A stretch of DNA of 12,026 nt from Bacillota bacterium (GTDB lineage Bacteria > Bacillota_E > Sulfobacillia > Sulfobacillales > Sulfobacillaceae): positions 1 through 12,026 of the forward strand of contig JAKAAL010000054.1 of NCBI GenBank assembly GCA_021802375.1. The letters are read 5' to 3'. The notes below the pieces were generated by a model. The model saw nothing but the letters and a program-made list of their open reading frames with translations, was not told the origin of the DNA and made no database searches. This document shows, piece by piece, positions 5,526 to 11,961 of this stretch (position 1 is its first letter; the number at the start of each line of letters is the position of its first letter). The position numbers were made by a program, and so were the translations under genes.

Positions 5526-5828
5526 TCATGGATGCGTGTTTGGGTGCACCGCGGCGCTCCCCACCCAGTTCCAGCGGGACGGGGGGACGAGGTACCACAT
5601 CGTCATGAGGGCAACGATATCTACGCCGTACGGCACATCGATGAGGCCCCAACGGTTGACCACGGCCAACGCGAACGGAACGCCGATCGTCAAGGTCGCA
5701 CGCCCGGCCCACACCGAGCGCTTCCGGAGGGCGAGGTCCTCCCATTCCCAGATGCCCACCAGCAATCCGGCGAGCAGGACGCCATAGATGACAACCTGGG
5801 ACCACGACGTGTGGACTACATGATGCAT
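5526..5828 (-). CDS. Small integral membrane protein (100 aa, three helices)
   Basis: The frame is open from 5906, but ATG 5828 is chosen because AGGAGC sits 8 nt upstream. Three hydrophobic segments are visible: VVIYGVLLAGLLVGIWEW (about 11-28), TLTIGVPFALAVVNRWGLI (about 44-62) and VDIVALMTMWYLVPP (about 67-81). A basic loop (LALRKRSVWAGRA) lies between the first two, favouring that loop in the cytoplasm. The C-terminus is short and polar. I do not recognise a family. It is alone on its strand between the mobile element and the c-di-GMP operon and could belong to either. Confidence 0.7.
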   Translation of the reverse strand: MHHVVHTSWSQVVIYGVLLAGLLVGIWEWEDLALRKRSVWAGRATLTIGVPFALAVVNRWGLIDVPYGVDIVALMTMWYLVPPSRWNWVGSAAVHPNTHP

Positions 5829-6056
5829 GGGATACGCTCCTTTTGGTGACCCGATCAGGGCGACGCAATACTGGGCATTTAGGCATTTTTCCGCCGCCGT
5901 GGTCAAACTGTGCGGAGTCCTCTCGCGACGGGTTCAACATTGGGACCCTCATCCCCATCAGGTCTCGGGTCGTGCGCCCCGACGCTGCCGCTCATCCCGA
6001 GCCCTGACACCGCACCCGACGGCAACCCGCGCCCCGTGGTTCCTCGTTGCGGGGGA
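5829..6056. other. Gene-free gap between the c-di-GMP operon and the membrane protein gene
   Basis: Long open frames cross this gap on both strands, but they have no ribosome site, are Arg/Pro-rich, and overlap the real genes on either side, so I do not call them. I see no convincing terminator hairpin with a T-run after the TPR gene stop (6057-6059). The ribosome site of the membrane protein gene lies at the low-coordinate end. Confidence 0.4.
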
Positions 6057-7499
6057 TTAGACCTCCACCGTAAACTCCTCAAGCAATGCCGCCACACAGT
6101 CGGGGTCCAGCCCCCCCTGTGCCTGCCCTTGCATGTGGTGCAGGACATCCCGATGCCGTTGTCCCGCCATCGTCTGCCGTGCATACATGTCGGCCGTGGC
6201 AAAGATGCGGGCGGCTCGTGCAATCGCCGCACCCGATTTTCCGCCGGGGAATCCGGATCCATCCCAACGCTCATGATGGTCTAGGATCCCCGCCACGACG
6301 GCCTCCGGGAGTTCTAAACGGTCCAACAGGCGCACGCTGAGCTCGGGATGTCGCTCATAGAGCGGGTGATCGGCCTGACCGGCGGCCTCATGGATGTCCG
6401 AGATACCGACGGCCGACAACCCCAAATCCGCGAGCCGACACACGTAGGCGAGGTGTTGACGCTCATCCTGCGTCCATCCCAACGATTCTGCTAGACGGTC
6501 TGCCATCCAATGACGCACATCGGCTAAGGCGGGAGCCCGCGAATCCACCAGCTCCTGGGCCAGCATGCTTTCTAACAGCACGGCAAATCGGCGCAATTCG
6601 TCCGCCATCCCGGTCTTGGCCTGCTGATCCGGCAACTGCTCGGCCGCGGTCAAAACGGCATTCAGGGCGCTCCACTCCGCCCATAACCCGACGCGTCCGT
6701 ATAACGCTTGCGCTCGGTCGAACAAGCGGACAGCCAGCCGTCCATCGTCGAAGCTCAGGGCCATATGACCGAGTACTTCAGCCAATCGGGCTAGCTCCTC
6801 GGGTTCAAAGCTCATCAACGTATCCCACATCTGCGCAAAGGCCCGCGCGCCCCACACCGCCATCTCGTCCACCCGGTGGTCCACGATCGCGATACGCGCG
6901 AGGCCGTTGATCGCATGGATGGTACTCTCCGTGGGCAGTGTTAATGCCTGGAGAAAGGACGCCCGGGCATCGGAAATGCGATTGGTCTCCAGCAGACAGA
7001 TGCCCAAGTTGGTTTGGAGCGCGTAACCATACCGTGGAATCTGCTCGGTCCCGAGATGTTCCAGCGCGTCTGTCAATGTATCAACCGCGAGTCGGTAGAG
7101 GCCATTATCGATTTGCAAGGCGGCCAAATTGATCCGTAGGGCGCTGTTGATGGGCTCGGACGGTTTGTGTGTCTGGACCACCTGATACGCCTGTCGCAAC
7201 GCCTGGTCGCGATCTCCGAGCCGCGCCAACGCCATGGCGCTCCGCATGTCGATCGCCGCACGAGTCGCTGCCGAAGCGTCTGATGGGAGCGCGGCTAAGG
7301 CCTGCTGAAAGTGTCCCACCGCGTCGCCGGGGCGACCACGCTGGGCAGCCATCCGACCGAGCCCATCCTGGATCTCTGCCACAACCGTCCGATCAACACC
7401 ACGTTCCAGGGCGTCACTCCAATAATCATGTGCCGCCTCGAAATACCCACGATGGTAAAAGTGATAGCCCAGGGCGGCCAGGGCACTCGCGCTAGGCAT
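6057..7499 (-). CDS. TPR-repeat protein with degenerate HD-GYP domain
   Basis: 480 residues. Residues 1 to about 290 are TPR-like helical repeats (ALGYHFYHRGYFEAAHDYWSDAL, GLGRMAAQRGRPGDAVGHFQ, NLGICLLETNRISDARASFL), a peptide- or protein-binding scaffold. Residues about 325-480 form an HD-GYP-type domain: H384 (ERHPELSVRLL), H408-H409-E410 (DHHERWDGSGFPGG) and D437 (ATADMYA) are kept. The signature HD becomes A357-D358 (RLADLGL for LHDIGK), the following Lys is lost, and GYP is GFP. Normal HD-GYP enzymes hydrolyse c-di-GMP; with its first His missing this one may bind without cleaving. The start overlaps the kinase stop by 8 nt with no clear ribosome site, so it is probably coupled. It is the last gene of the operon. 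Confidence 0.85.
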   Translation of the reverse strand: MPSASALAALGYHFYHRGYFEAAHDYWSDALERGVDRTVVAEIQDGLGRMAAQRGRPGDAVGHFQQALAALPSDASAATRAAIDMRSAMALARLGDRDQALRQAYQVVQTHKPSEPINSALRINLAALQIDNGLYRLAVDTLTDALEHLGTEQIPRYGYALQTNLGICLLETNRISDARASFLQALTLPTESTIHAINGLARIAIVDHRVDEMAVWGARAFAQMWDTLMSFEPEELARLAEVLGHMALSFDDGRLAVRLFDRAQALYGRVGLWAEWSALNAVLTAAEQLPDQQAKTGMADELRRFAVLLESMLAQELVDSRAPALADVRHWMADRLAESLGWTQDERQHLAYVCRLADLGLSAVGISDIHEAAGQADHPLYERHPELSVRLLDRLELPEAVVAGILDHHERWDGSGFPGGKSGAAIARAARIFATADMYARQTMAGQRHRDVLHHMQGQAQGGLDPDCVAALLEEFTVEV

Positions 7500-8142
7500 G
7501 GTCGACGGGCACAGAAAACCGAATCCGAGTCCCTCCCTGCTCCGGGGTGGAATCGACTGAGGTGGTGCCGCCGACGAGGGTCAACCGCTCCTTCATCGTG
7601 CCTAGCCCATAATGCCCGGGCCGCGGTGCCTGGGGATCGAATCCGGTGCCATCGTCAACCACCTCGCAGTGGACCGTGCCCGCTTCGTGTGTCAGCCGGA
7701 CCAGGATATAATTGGCCTGCGCATGCCGCGCGGCATTCGTCACCGCTTCTTGGATGGCTCGATACAACATCATCCCGGTTTCCGGACTCAACAGTGCCCC
7801 GGCATTCACCTCATCGACGACCGTAATGGGCATGCTCCAATCCTCTTCCAAGCGATGGGTAAGCGCCGCCAAGGCTGCCGTTAAACCGACCGCATCGATT
7901 GCGACCGGTTGCAAGTCATAGATCAACTGCCGGATCTCGATGACAGCCTGTCCCATGCGTCGACGAATCCGCAGGATTTCACCCTCCACCATGTGGGAGT
8001 CGACCTCCAGCATGCGACTGAGGACATCCAGCCGCATGCTCGTATTGGCCAACACTTGCACGGGCCCATCATGGAGATCGCGTGCAAATCGCCGACGTTC
8101 CTCTTCCATCATCCAAATTGACCGAGCTGACACATCCATCAT
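7492..8142 (-). CDS. Soluble sensor-less histidine kinase (LiaS/NarL-type, HisKA_3)
   Basis: 216 residues, starting at either of two adjacent ATGs (8142 or 8139) after GGGAGGT. The dimerisation/phosphoacceptor helix is EEERRRFARDLHDGPVQVL with His24. The ATPase domain has the N box QEAVTNAARHA (N136), a G1 box VVDDGTGF (161-168) and a G2 box HYGLGTMKERL (178-187). There is no membrane segment and no PAS or GAF domain, so only about 10 residues precede the kinase core. It must get its signal through a partner. The class normally phosphorylates NarL/FixJ regulators, but the only regulator in this window is a lone receiver with no DNA-binding domain. It is followed with an 8-nt overlap by the TPR/HD-GYP-like protein, which could be its sensory partner. 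Confidence 0.92.
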   Translation of the reverse strand: MMDVSARSIWMMEEERRRFARDLHDGPVQVLANTSMRLDVLSRMLEVDSHMVEGEILRIRRRMGQAVIEIRQLIYDLQPVAIDAVGLTAALAALTHRLEEDWSMPITVVDEVNAGALLSPETGMMLYRAIQEAVTNAARHAQANYILVRLTHEAGTVHCEVVDDGTGFDPQAPRPGHYGLGTMKERLTLVGGTTSVDSTPEQGGTRIRFSVPVDHA

Positions 8143-8211
8143 GCGTACCTCCCGCCAAGCGTCGAATCGTTTTCGTTGTCCCGACCTCGTCGTTTTTCCT
8201 GACGCCCCATC

Positions 8212-8427
8212 TTAAAAATCCCAGATATAGACGGCCCGGTCATGAATCACCTTGGCCAGACTACCGGTCGCCGACCGATGCGTTTGCCCGGCTGCACTGC
8301 CGGGATTGGATTGCGCACTAATTGGGTGCCCCGGAGTGCCGGACGTGACCACGTTCGCATGTGTTGGCGCGGACACGGTCAAGAGCATGGCTGCAACGAA
8401 CAGTGAAATGCCCCAGCGCTTCATCAT
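8212..8427 (-). CDS. Small secreted protein (71 aa) with signal peptide, candidate peptide signal precursor
   Basis: ATG 8427 overlaps the FapA-like gene stop as ATGA and follows a perfect GGAGGTGA ribosome site, so expression should be strong. Residues 1-24 form a Sec signal peptide: MMKR, a hydrophobic core (WGISLFVAAMLLTVSA) and likely cleavage after PTHA. The remaining 47 residues are Gly/Ser/Thr-rich and polar (GTPGHPISAQSNPGSAAGQT) and end in RAVYIWDF, a short hydrophobic/aromatic tail. There is no Cys and no transmembrane anchor. I know no family for it. In Bacillota, small secreted proteins like this are sometimes precursors of signalling peptides. A TPR protein in the same operon makes that worth testing, but a simple exported protein is equally possible. 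Confidence 0.75.
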   Translation of the reverse strand: MMKRWGISLFVAAMLLTVSAPTHANVVTSGTPGHPISAQSNPGSAAGQTHRSATGSLAKVIHDRAVYIWDF

Positions 8428-10262
8428 TGGTTGTCACCTCCTTTCCATGTTTTGGGGGGCCATGACGCGCTGAAGCGCGGCGACGTGAGCGTATACCGCT
8501 CGCCTCCGACGGCGGCCATCACCCCCGGAAACGCTGTTTCCGCCGCCACTTCACCGTCCGCATCCAGCACCTCGACACTGGTCTCGGTGCCCTGCGGGTC
8601 GCCGAGTTGCCAAGCTTCGATCCGATGCTGGGCGGTGAGAAAGCCTCCGACGACCTCACCTTGAACAATCACGGCATCTGCTACGATGCGTGAAGTGTGA
8701 ATGGAATCCAAGGTCATCGTCCCAACCCCATCAATTTCGCTGTGATTGACGGCATTCAATCGCACCGGCATGGAATGCCGGCCGACCGGGATCTCCTCCA
8801 CGACCTCATCCAAGTCCATCATCTCCAGTTCCGAGCGCAGCGCCCACAACGACGCCCGCACCATACTGTCGGATAAATCCTCATCCATCTGCTGTCGGAT
8901 TTGTCGGATGGCCCACCCCAGGGTATCGTGCCAGCGAACCATGGGCCATGCCAAAGCCGATTCGAGCATACCCAGAGACTCCACAACATCGGCAAATTTC
9001 GTCGGGATGAGGCGGGCAATGACCGCCCCCAAATCTCGGGCTTCGGGTCCCAGTTGGCGCTCGAGATCCTTAATGGTCAATTCCAAATCGTAGAGACCAT
9101 CGATGAGTCGCGTGATATGACGACGCCCGTACTGGTGGGCATAGCGACCGATACCCACGGTAATCTTGGCTTGATCGGTCATGCCGCGCACATCCACGGC
9201 TCCACCAGTAGCCACCTGGGCCCCCCGCACATCACCGGCAACCACCAGATTACCGGTGATAACCACATGCCGGTCCACGATATTGCCGCGGACCGTTAAG
9301 TCGCCGATGACCACGAGCGCTTCGGGATCTGGAGCAATGTTGTCCATCTCGTGTTGCGACACCACGTCGATAACCTGGGACTCATACACGACATACCCCT
9401 TAGCGTTCGCGACCAAATAGGCCCCCCGATTCATGAGGGCGACACCCGGACCCAAACGAACCTCTCGCCCGGGCGCGATCACGGGGGCCAGGCATTCTTC
9501 GCCGGTCACGGTTACCCCGGGTTGAGGCAGGGCCGGTCGGCGCCGACCAATGATGGTTCCGGGCTCCACGAACCACAGCCCTACCGCATCATCGGGCCGC
9601 AGCAGTTCCACACTTCCAGCGCCAGGAATGGGGGCCGTGCCACGGGCAATCACCAACGTGCCCGATTCCCCGCGGTCCAGAAACGCTTGTATCTGGTCCG
9701 ACGCGATGACGCCCACGCTCACCCCACTCCGGGTTAACTCGGTGCGGACCTGCGCGAGAGTGATACGCATCGGTTCAATGGGGTAAACATCCAGCGCAAT
9801 CACCAGCCGGGGCGCCGGGGTTGTCGGTCGCACGATCCGTCGTTCGCCGGGCTTATAGGTCACGGTGAGGACCGCTTCCATGCCGTCGGGGGACACGGTG
9901 ATCGCCGTAGCGGCCTGGGGTGCGAGAACGGGCAGGCGCATCTGGATGTGGTCCGTTTCCTCCACCACTCGGGTTCCCGTAACCACATTGCCGTTGATAG
10001 TTACCACGACATTGTCCCCGCCCGGGACAGCAATTACCGCATAGCGGCCATCCGCCCCCTTGGGATTGGTCACTTGGATCTTGGATGCCGGGTCCACCCA
10101 GATCAGCCCATCACGCGAGTCCACTGGACGCAGCCCAGAACGGGTGTCGCTCTCGTCCTGCGTCATGAGTGCCGAGGCGGTCGTGGGCGTCGCCTCCCGC
10201 GGCGCCGTGCTATCCATCGGGGCGTCGCCTCGACGTTTAAACCAGCGGGCCACGATTGGCAT
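8424..10262 (-). CDS. FapA-family (DUF342) protein
   Basis: Up to 612 residues. Residues about 150-260 hold the FapA N-terminal region (LVIALDVYPIEPMRITL, VFxPGTIIG-like FVEPGTIIGRR, PALPQPGVTVTG). Residues about 262-360 are a beta-helix (EVRLGPGVAL, VVIGDLTVRGNI, VVITGNLVVAGDVRGAQVAT). Residues 380-500 are helical and a second short beta segment follows at about 510-550. FapA-like proteins are cytoplasmic, often membrane- or stress-linked, and poorly understood. The first 150 residues are extra, with a basic start and a small beta domain. ATG 10262 overlaps the receiver gene by 26 nt with GGGGA directly against the start. ATG 10217 has GAGG 10 nt upstream and no overlap and may be the true start. 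Context suggests a link to c-di-GMP signalling. Confidence 0.88.
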   Translation of the reverse strand: MPIVARWFKRRGDAPMDSTAPREATPTTASALMTQDESDTRSGLRPVDSRDGLIWVDPASKIQVTNPKGADGRYAVIAVPGGDNVVVTINGNVVTGTRVVEETDHIQMRLPVLAPQAATAITVSPDGMEAVLTVTYKPGERRIVRPTTPAPRLVIALDVYPIEPMRITLAQVRTELTRSGVSVGVIASDQIQAFLDRGESGTLVIARGTAPIPGAGSVELLRPDDAVGLWFVEPGTIIGRRRPALPQPGVTVTGEECLAPVIAPGREVRLGPGVALMNRGAYLVANAKGYVVYESQVIDVVSQHEMDNIAPDPEALVVIGDLTVRGNIVDRHVVITGNLVVAGDVRGAQVATGGAVDVRGMTDQAKITVGIGRYAHQYGRRHITRLIDGLYDLELTIKDLERQLGPEARDLGAVIARLIPTKFADVVESLGMLESALAWPMVRWHDTLGWAIRQIRQQMDEDLSDSMVRASLWALRSELEMMDLDEVVEEIPVGRHSMPVRLNAVNHSEIDGVGTMTLDSIHTSRIVADAVIVQGEVVGGFLTAQHRIEAWQLGDPQGTETSVEVLDADGEVAAETAFPGVMAAVGGERYTLTSPRFSASWPPKTWKGGDNQ

Positions 10263-10689
10263 TCCCCGGCTCTAAAGCTGGACGTCCTGCGTCGCACACC
10301 GTAGTGCCACGCGCCGCCGCACGCGATCGGTGCAACGCTGCACCACGCAACACCTGTTCCAGGGTCTCTAACAACACAGGTTTCGCCAGGAGCCAATCGA
10401 CCCCTGCCGCGCGCGACTTGGCAAACAGAGCGGCGTCATCCAGCACGCTAATGAGGGCCACGCGGGTTGCGGGCCAGGCTTCCCGAATCTTGGCCGCTAA
10501 CACATCGCCGGACATGCCCGGCATTTGGAAATCGGTCAATACCAGGTCGACCGACTGCGCTTCCAGCCACAATAGGGCCTCGCGGGCCGATCCCACCGCC
10601 CCCAACACCCGCCCGCCCGCATGCTCCACAAGCAGTGACAACACGATCCGCGTCTCCGGTGTGTCATCCACAATGAGTGTATCGACCAT
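10237..10689 (-). CDS. Stand-alone response-regulator receiver protein
   Basis: 150 residues after a GGAGGG site at good spacing. It is a complete CheY-like receiver with acidic pocket D8-D9 (LIVDDT), phosphoacceptor D53 (LVLTDFQMPGMSG), S81 (VALISV) and K103 (LLAKPV). The receiver ends near residue 120. The last 30 residues (HRSRAAARGTT...) are basic and probably disordered, so there is no DNA-binding or enzymatic output. It may shuttle phosphate or act by binding a partner. The orphan kinase and the EAL enzyme in the same operon are the obvious candidates. It starts 30 nt after the EAL gene and overlaps or abuts the FapA-like gene. Confidence 0.93.
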   Translation of the reverse strand: MVDTLIVDDTPETRIVLSLLVEHAGGRVLGAVGSAREALLWLEAQSVDLVLTDFQMPGMSGDVLAAKIREAWPATRVALISVLDDAALFAKSRAAGVDWLLAKPVLLETLEQVLRGAALHRSRAAARGTTVCDAGRPALEPGNANRGPLV

Positions 10690-10719
10690 ATCTACCCTCC
10701 ATAATTGCCCTCATTGTTA

Positions 10720-11511
10720 TCAGGCGTGCTCCCAACGTTGCCCTGCTAGGGGCCGCTGGGCCTGCCCAACGCGGGCACGAAGGTCGACCATCAGTTCCAA
10801 TGCCTCCCATGATGCCGGTCGCCCGGGGATCGCCACCGCGTCCGAGATCGGCTCGTCTTGCGGCCGGCCCAGGAGATATCCCTGCATCAGGCGAACCCCG
10901 CAATCGCGCAAACGCCAGAACTCCTCGGGGGTTTCCACCCCTTCGGCCACGACACCAATATTGAGTGACTGAGCCATATTCACGATGTTGCAGACCACCG
11001 TGTGGTGCATCGGATCGCCAGAGATGCCGGATACGATAACGCGGTCCAGCTTTAGGATGTCCGGGCGTAACTTCAACAAGGCGCCGGGTCCCATAAAACC
11101 CGCCCCATAGTCATCTAAGGCGATGGCAAACCCGGCCGCGCGCCACCGAGCCGCTTGAGCCAATAACGAGGGATTGTCGATAATCGATTGGCGCTCTGAG
11201 ATTTCCAACACGATCCGAGCCGGGGGGATATGGGCCTGTCCGGGCGCGAGCGGCAGGTCCGGTGATAAACAATCTACATTGATGAAGAGGCGCTGATGGG
11301 AGGGAAGATGTTCCAGACGCGATACAGCTAGTCTTCGTGCATTGGCCTCAAGCATCGTCTGATGACCCAATCGGATAGCACTCTGAAATAGCACATCGGG
11401 CGACTCCCATGGGGTGCCACGCGGTCCGCGCAAGAGCGCTTCATGGGCCACCACCTGGCCGGTCTCGCCGTCGACAATCGGTTGCAACACACTCCTCAGT
11501 TTTTGACCCAT
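10720..11511 (-). CDS. EAL-domain cyclic-di-GMP phosphodiesterase
   Basis: 263 residues from ATG 11511, chosen because GGAG lies 8 nt upstream and the EAL domain begins at once (QKLRSVLQPIVDGETG). GTG 11565 is an upstream alternative. All usual catalytic motifs are visible (numbered from ATG 11511): EALLR (E24), FINVD (N78), LEISE (E103, E106), ALDDYGAGF (D133, D134), LKLDR (K154), AEGVE (E191) and QGYLLG (Q210). It should therefore cleave c-di-GMP to pGpG. It is a bare EAL domain with only a short helical tail, without GGDEF, PAS or membrane segments, so control must come from partners or from expression. It is the first gene of the operon, behind a c-di-GMP riboswitch and terminator. Confidence 0.95.
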   Translation of the reverse strand: MGQKLRSVLQPIVDGETGQVVAHEALLRGPRGTPWESPDVLFQSAIRLGHQTMLEANARRLAVSRLEHLPSHQRLFINVDCLSPDLPLAPGQAHIPPARIVLEISERQSIIDNPSLLAQAARWRAAGFAIALDDYGAGFMGPGALLKLRPDILKLDRVIVSGISGDPMHHTVVCNIVNMAQSLNIGVVAEGVETPEEFWRLRDCGVRLMQGYLLGRPQDEPISDAVAIPGRPASWEALELMVDLRARVGQAQRPLAGQRWEHA

Positions 11512-11777
11512 GCCGTTTTCTCCACCCGGGGACGCGGCGTCGCGGTGCCCGTTGGCAGAAGCCACCCCCTTTCATGCCGACATGCATTCCTGATTACGTT
11601 GGAAAGAAGCGTCGTCCGCCGTCTGTGCCCGGACAAAGCGCTCCCTCATGCTCGATGGTCAACACCCCACCACCCGAACGGTCAAGCGAACGCCCACGTC
11701 ACCCGCTCCTACAGACCCCCCGCTGGCCCAAGCCGGGAGACCACACACGCACCCGGTGAAAATCTCGGACAAATGCA
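11512..11777 (-). other. Long leader between riboswitch terminator and EAL gene
   Basis: 266 nt with no gene I can support. On the minus strand it is GC-rich with scattered short frames. A TTGACC near 11650 has no good -10 partner. A small frame beginning at an ATG near 11585 overlaps the EAL start but has only a weak ribosome site. The leader would be transcribed only when the upstream terminator is read through. Confidence 0.4.
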
Positions 11778-11803
11778 AACGGCGACCCTGACGGGTCGCC
11801 GTT
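11778..11803 (-). terminator. Intrinsic-type terminator hairpin of the c-di-GMP riboswitch
   Basis: A perfect 11-bp stem, AACGGCGACCC paired with GGGTCGCCGTT around a 4-nt loop. On the minus strand it is followed by TGCATTTGT, a broken rather than pure T-run. It sits 21 nt after the riboswitch aptamer and before the EAL operon. Its 5' arm can alternatively pair with the aptamer's 3' strand (11829-11837), which makes it the expression platform of the switch. Confidence 0.75.
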
Positions 11804-11824
11804 ACGCACATAGTATCTACGCGA

Positions 11825-11912
11825 AAGTGGCAACCCGGCGATCCTAGACATTCCTGTCCGTAGACCCGTGGCTTTGCGTCCCAATGTTTCCATTGGTTTG
11901 CCAAGAGCACTT
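11825..11912 (-). promoter_or_regulatory. Cyclic-di-GMP-I (GEMM-I) riboswitch aptamer
   Basis: On the minus strand the conserved GEMM-I pieces occur in order: closing strand AAGTG (11912-11908); GGCAAACC (11902-11895); a perfect CCAATG-GAAA-CATTGG hairpin with a GNRA tetraloop; GGGACGCAAAGCC; a second stem-loop with GACA-GGAA-TGTC; then CGGGTTGCC and closing strand CACTT (11829-11825), which pairs perfectly with AAGTG. GGCAAACC and GACGCAAAGCC are the hallmark conserved segments around the ligand pocket of Vc2-like aptamers. It lies between a good promoter and a terminator ahead of an EAL enzyme, so its role is to couple the operon's transcription to c-di-GMP level. Confidence 0.93.
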
Positions 11913-11931
11913 ACTTCTTTTGTTCAACGTT

Positions 11932-11960
11932 AAATTACATATTTCGACAAGAATCGTCAA
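11932..11960 (-). promoter_or_regulatory. Sigma-A-like promoter of the riboswitch/c-di-GMP operon
   Basis: On the minus strand TTGACG (11960-11955), a 17-nt spacer and TAATTT (11937-11932) in AT-rich DNA. Transcription would start about 10-15 nt before the aptamer, as expected for a riboswitch leader. The region upstream to 12026 is AT-rich and shows no gene. Confidence 0.65.
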
Positions 11961-11961
11961 A
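11942..11961. repeat. Imperfect dyad spanning the -35 box and spacer
   Basis: TTTCGAC (11942-11948) and GTCAAA (11956-11961) form an interrupted inverted repeat with one extra base in one arm, centred on AAGAATC. It overlaps the -35 box of the riboswitch promoter, so a repressor or activator could bind there. It is too short to exclude chance. Confidence 0.25.

Noticed and set aside
5140..5958. Minus-strand 272-codon open frame
   Set aside because: It is Arg/Pro-rich, overlaps the membrane protein gene in another frame and the 61-residue gene antisense, and has no supporting ribosome site. It is a shadow of GC-rich coding DNA.
8143..8211. Second riboswitch or terminator between the secreted peptide gene and the kinase gene
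   Set aside because: Only 4-bp stems are found, with none of the GEMM conserved segments and no hairpin/T-run. It looks like an ordinary short intergenic gap.
8424..10262. Beta-helix repeats of the FapA-like protein as a possible hexapeptide acyltransferase
   Set aside because: The repeats are few and flanked by FapA-type N- and C-terminal regions (PGTIIGRR, PGVTVTG). There is no acyltransferase catalytic pattern.
10256..10972. Plus-strand 238-codon open frame
   Set aside because: It lies antisense to the receiver and EAL genes, whose catalytic motifs are complete. Its composition (Ser/Arg/Pro-rich) is typical of an antisense shadow.
11659..11910. Minus-strand 83-codon open frame upstream of the EAL gene
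   Set aside because: It runs straight through the riboswitch aptamer and the terminator hairpin, which explain this sequence as structured RNA.
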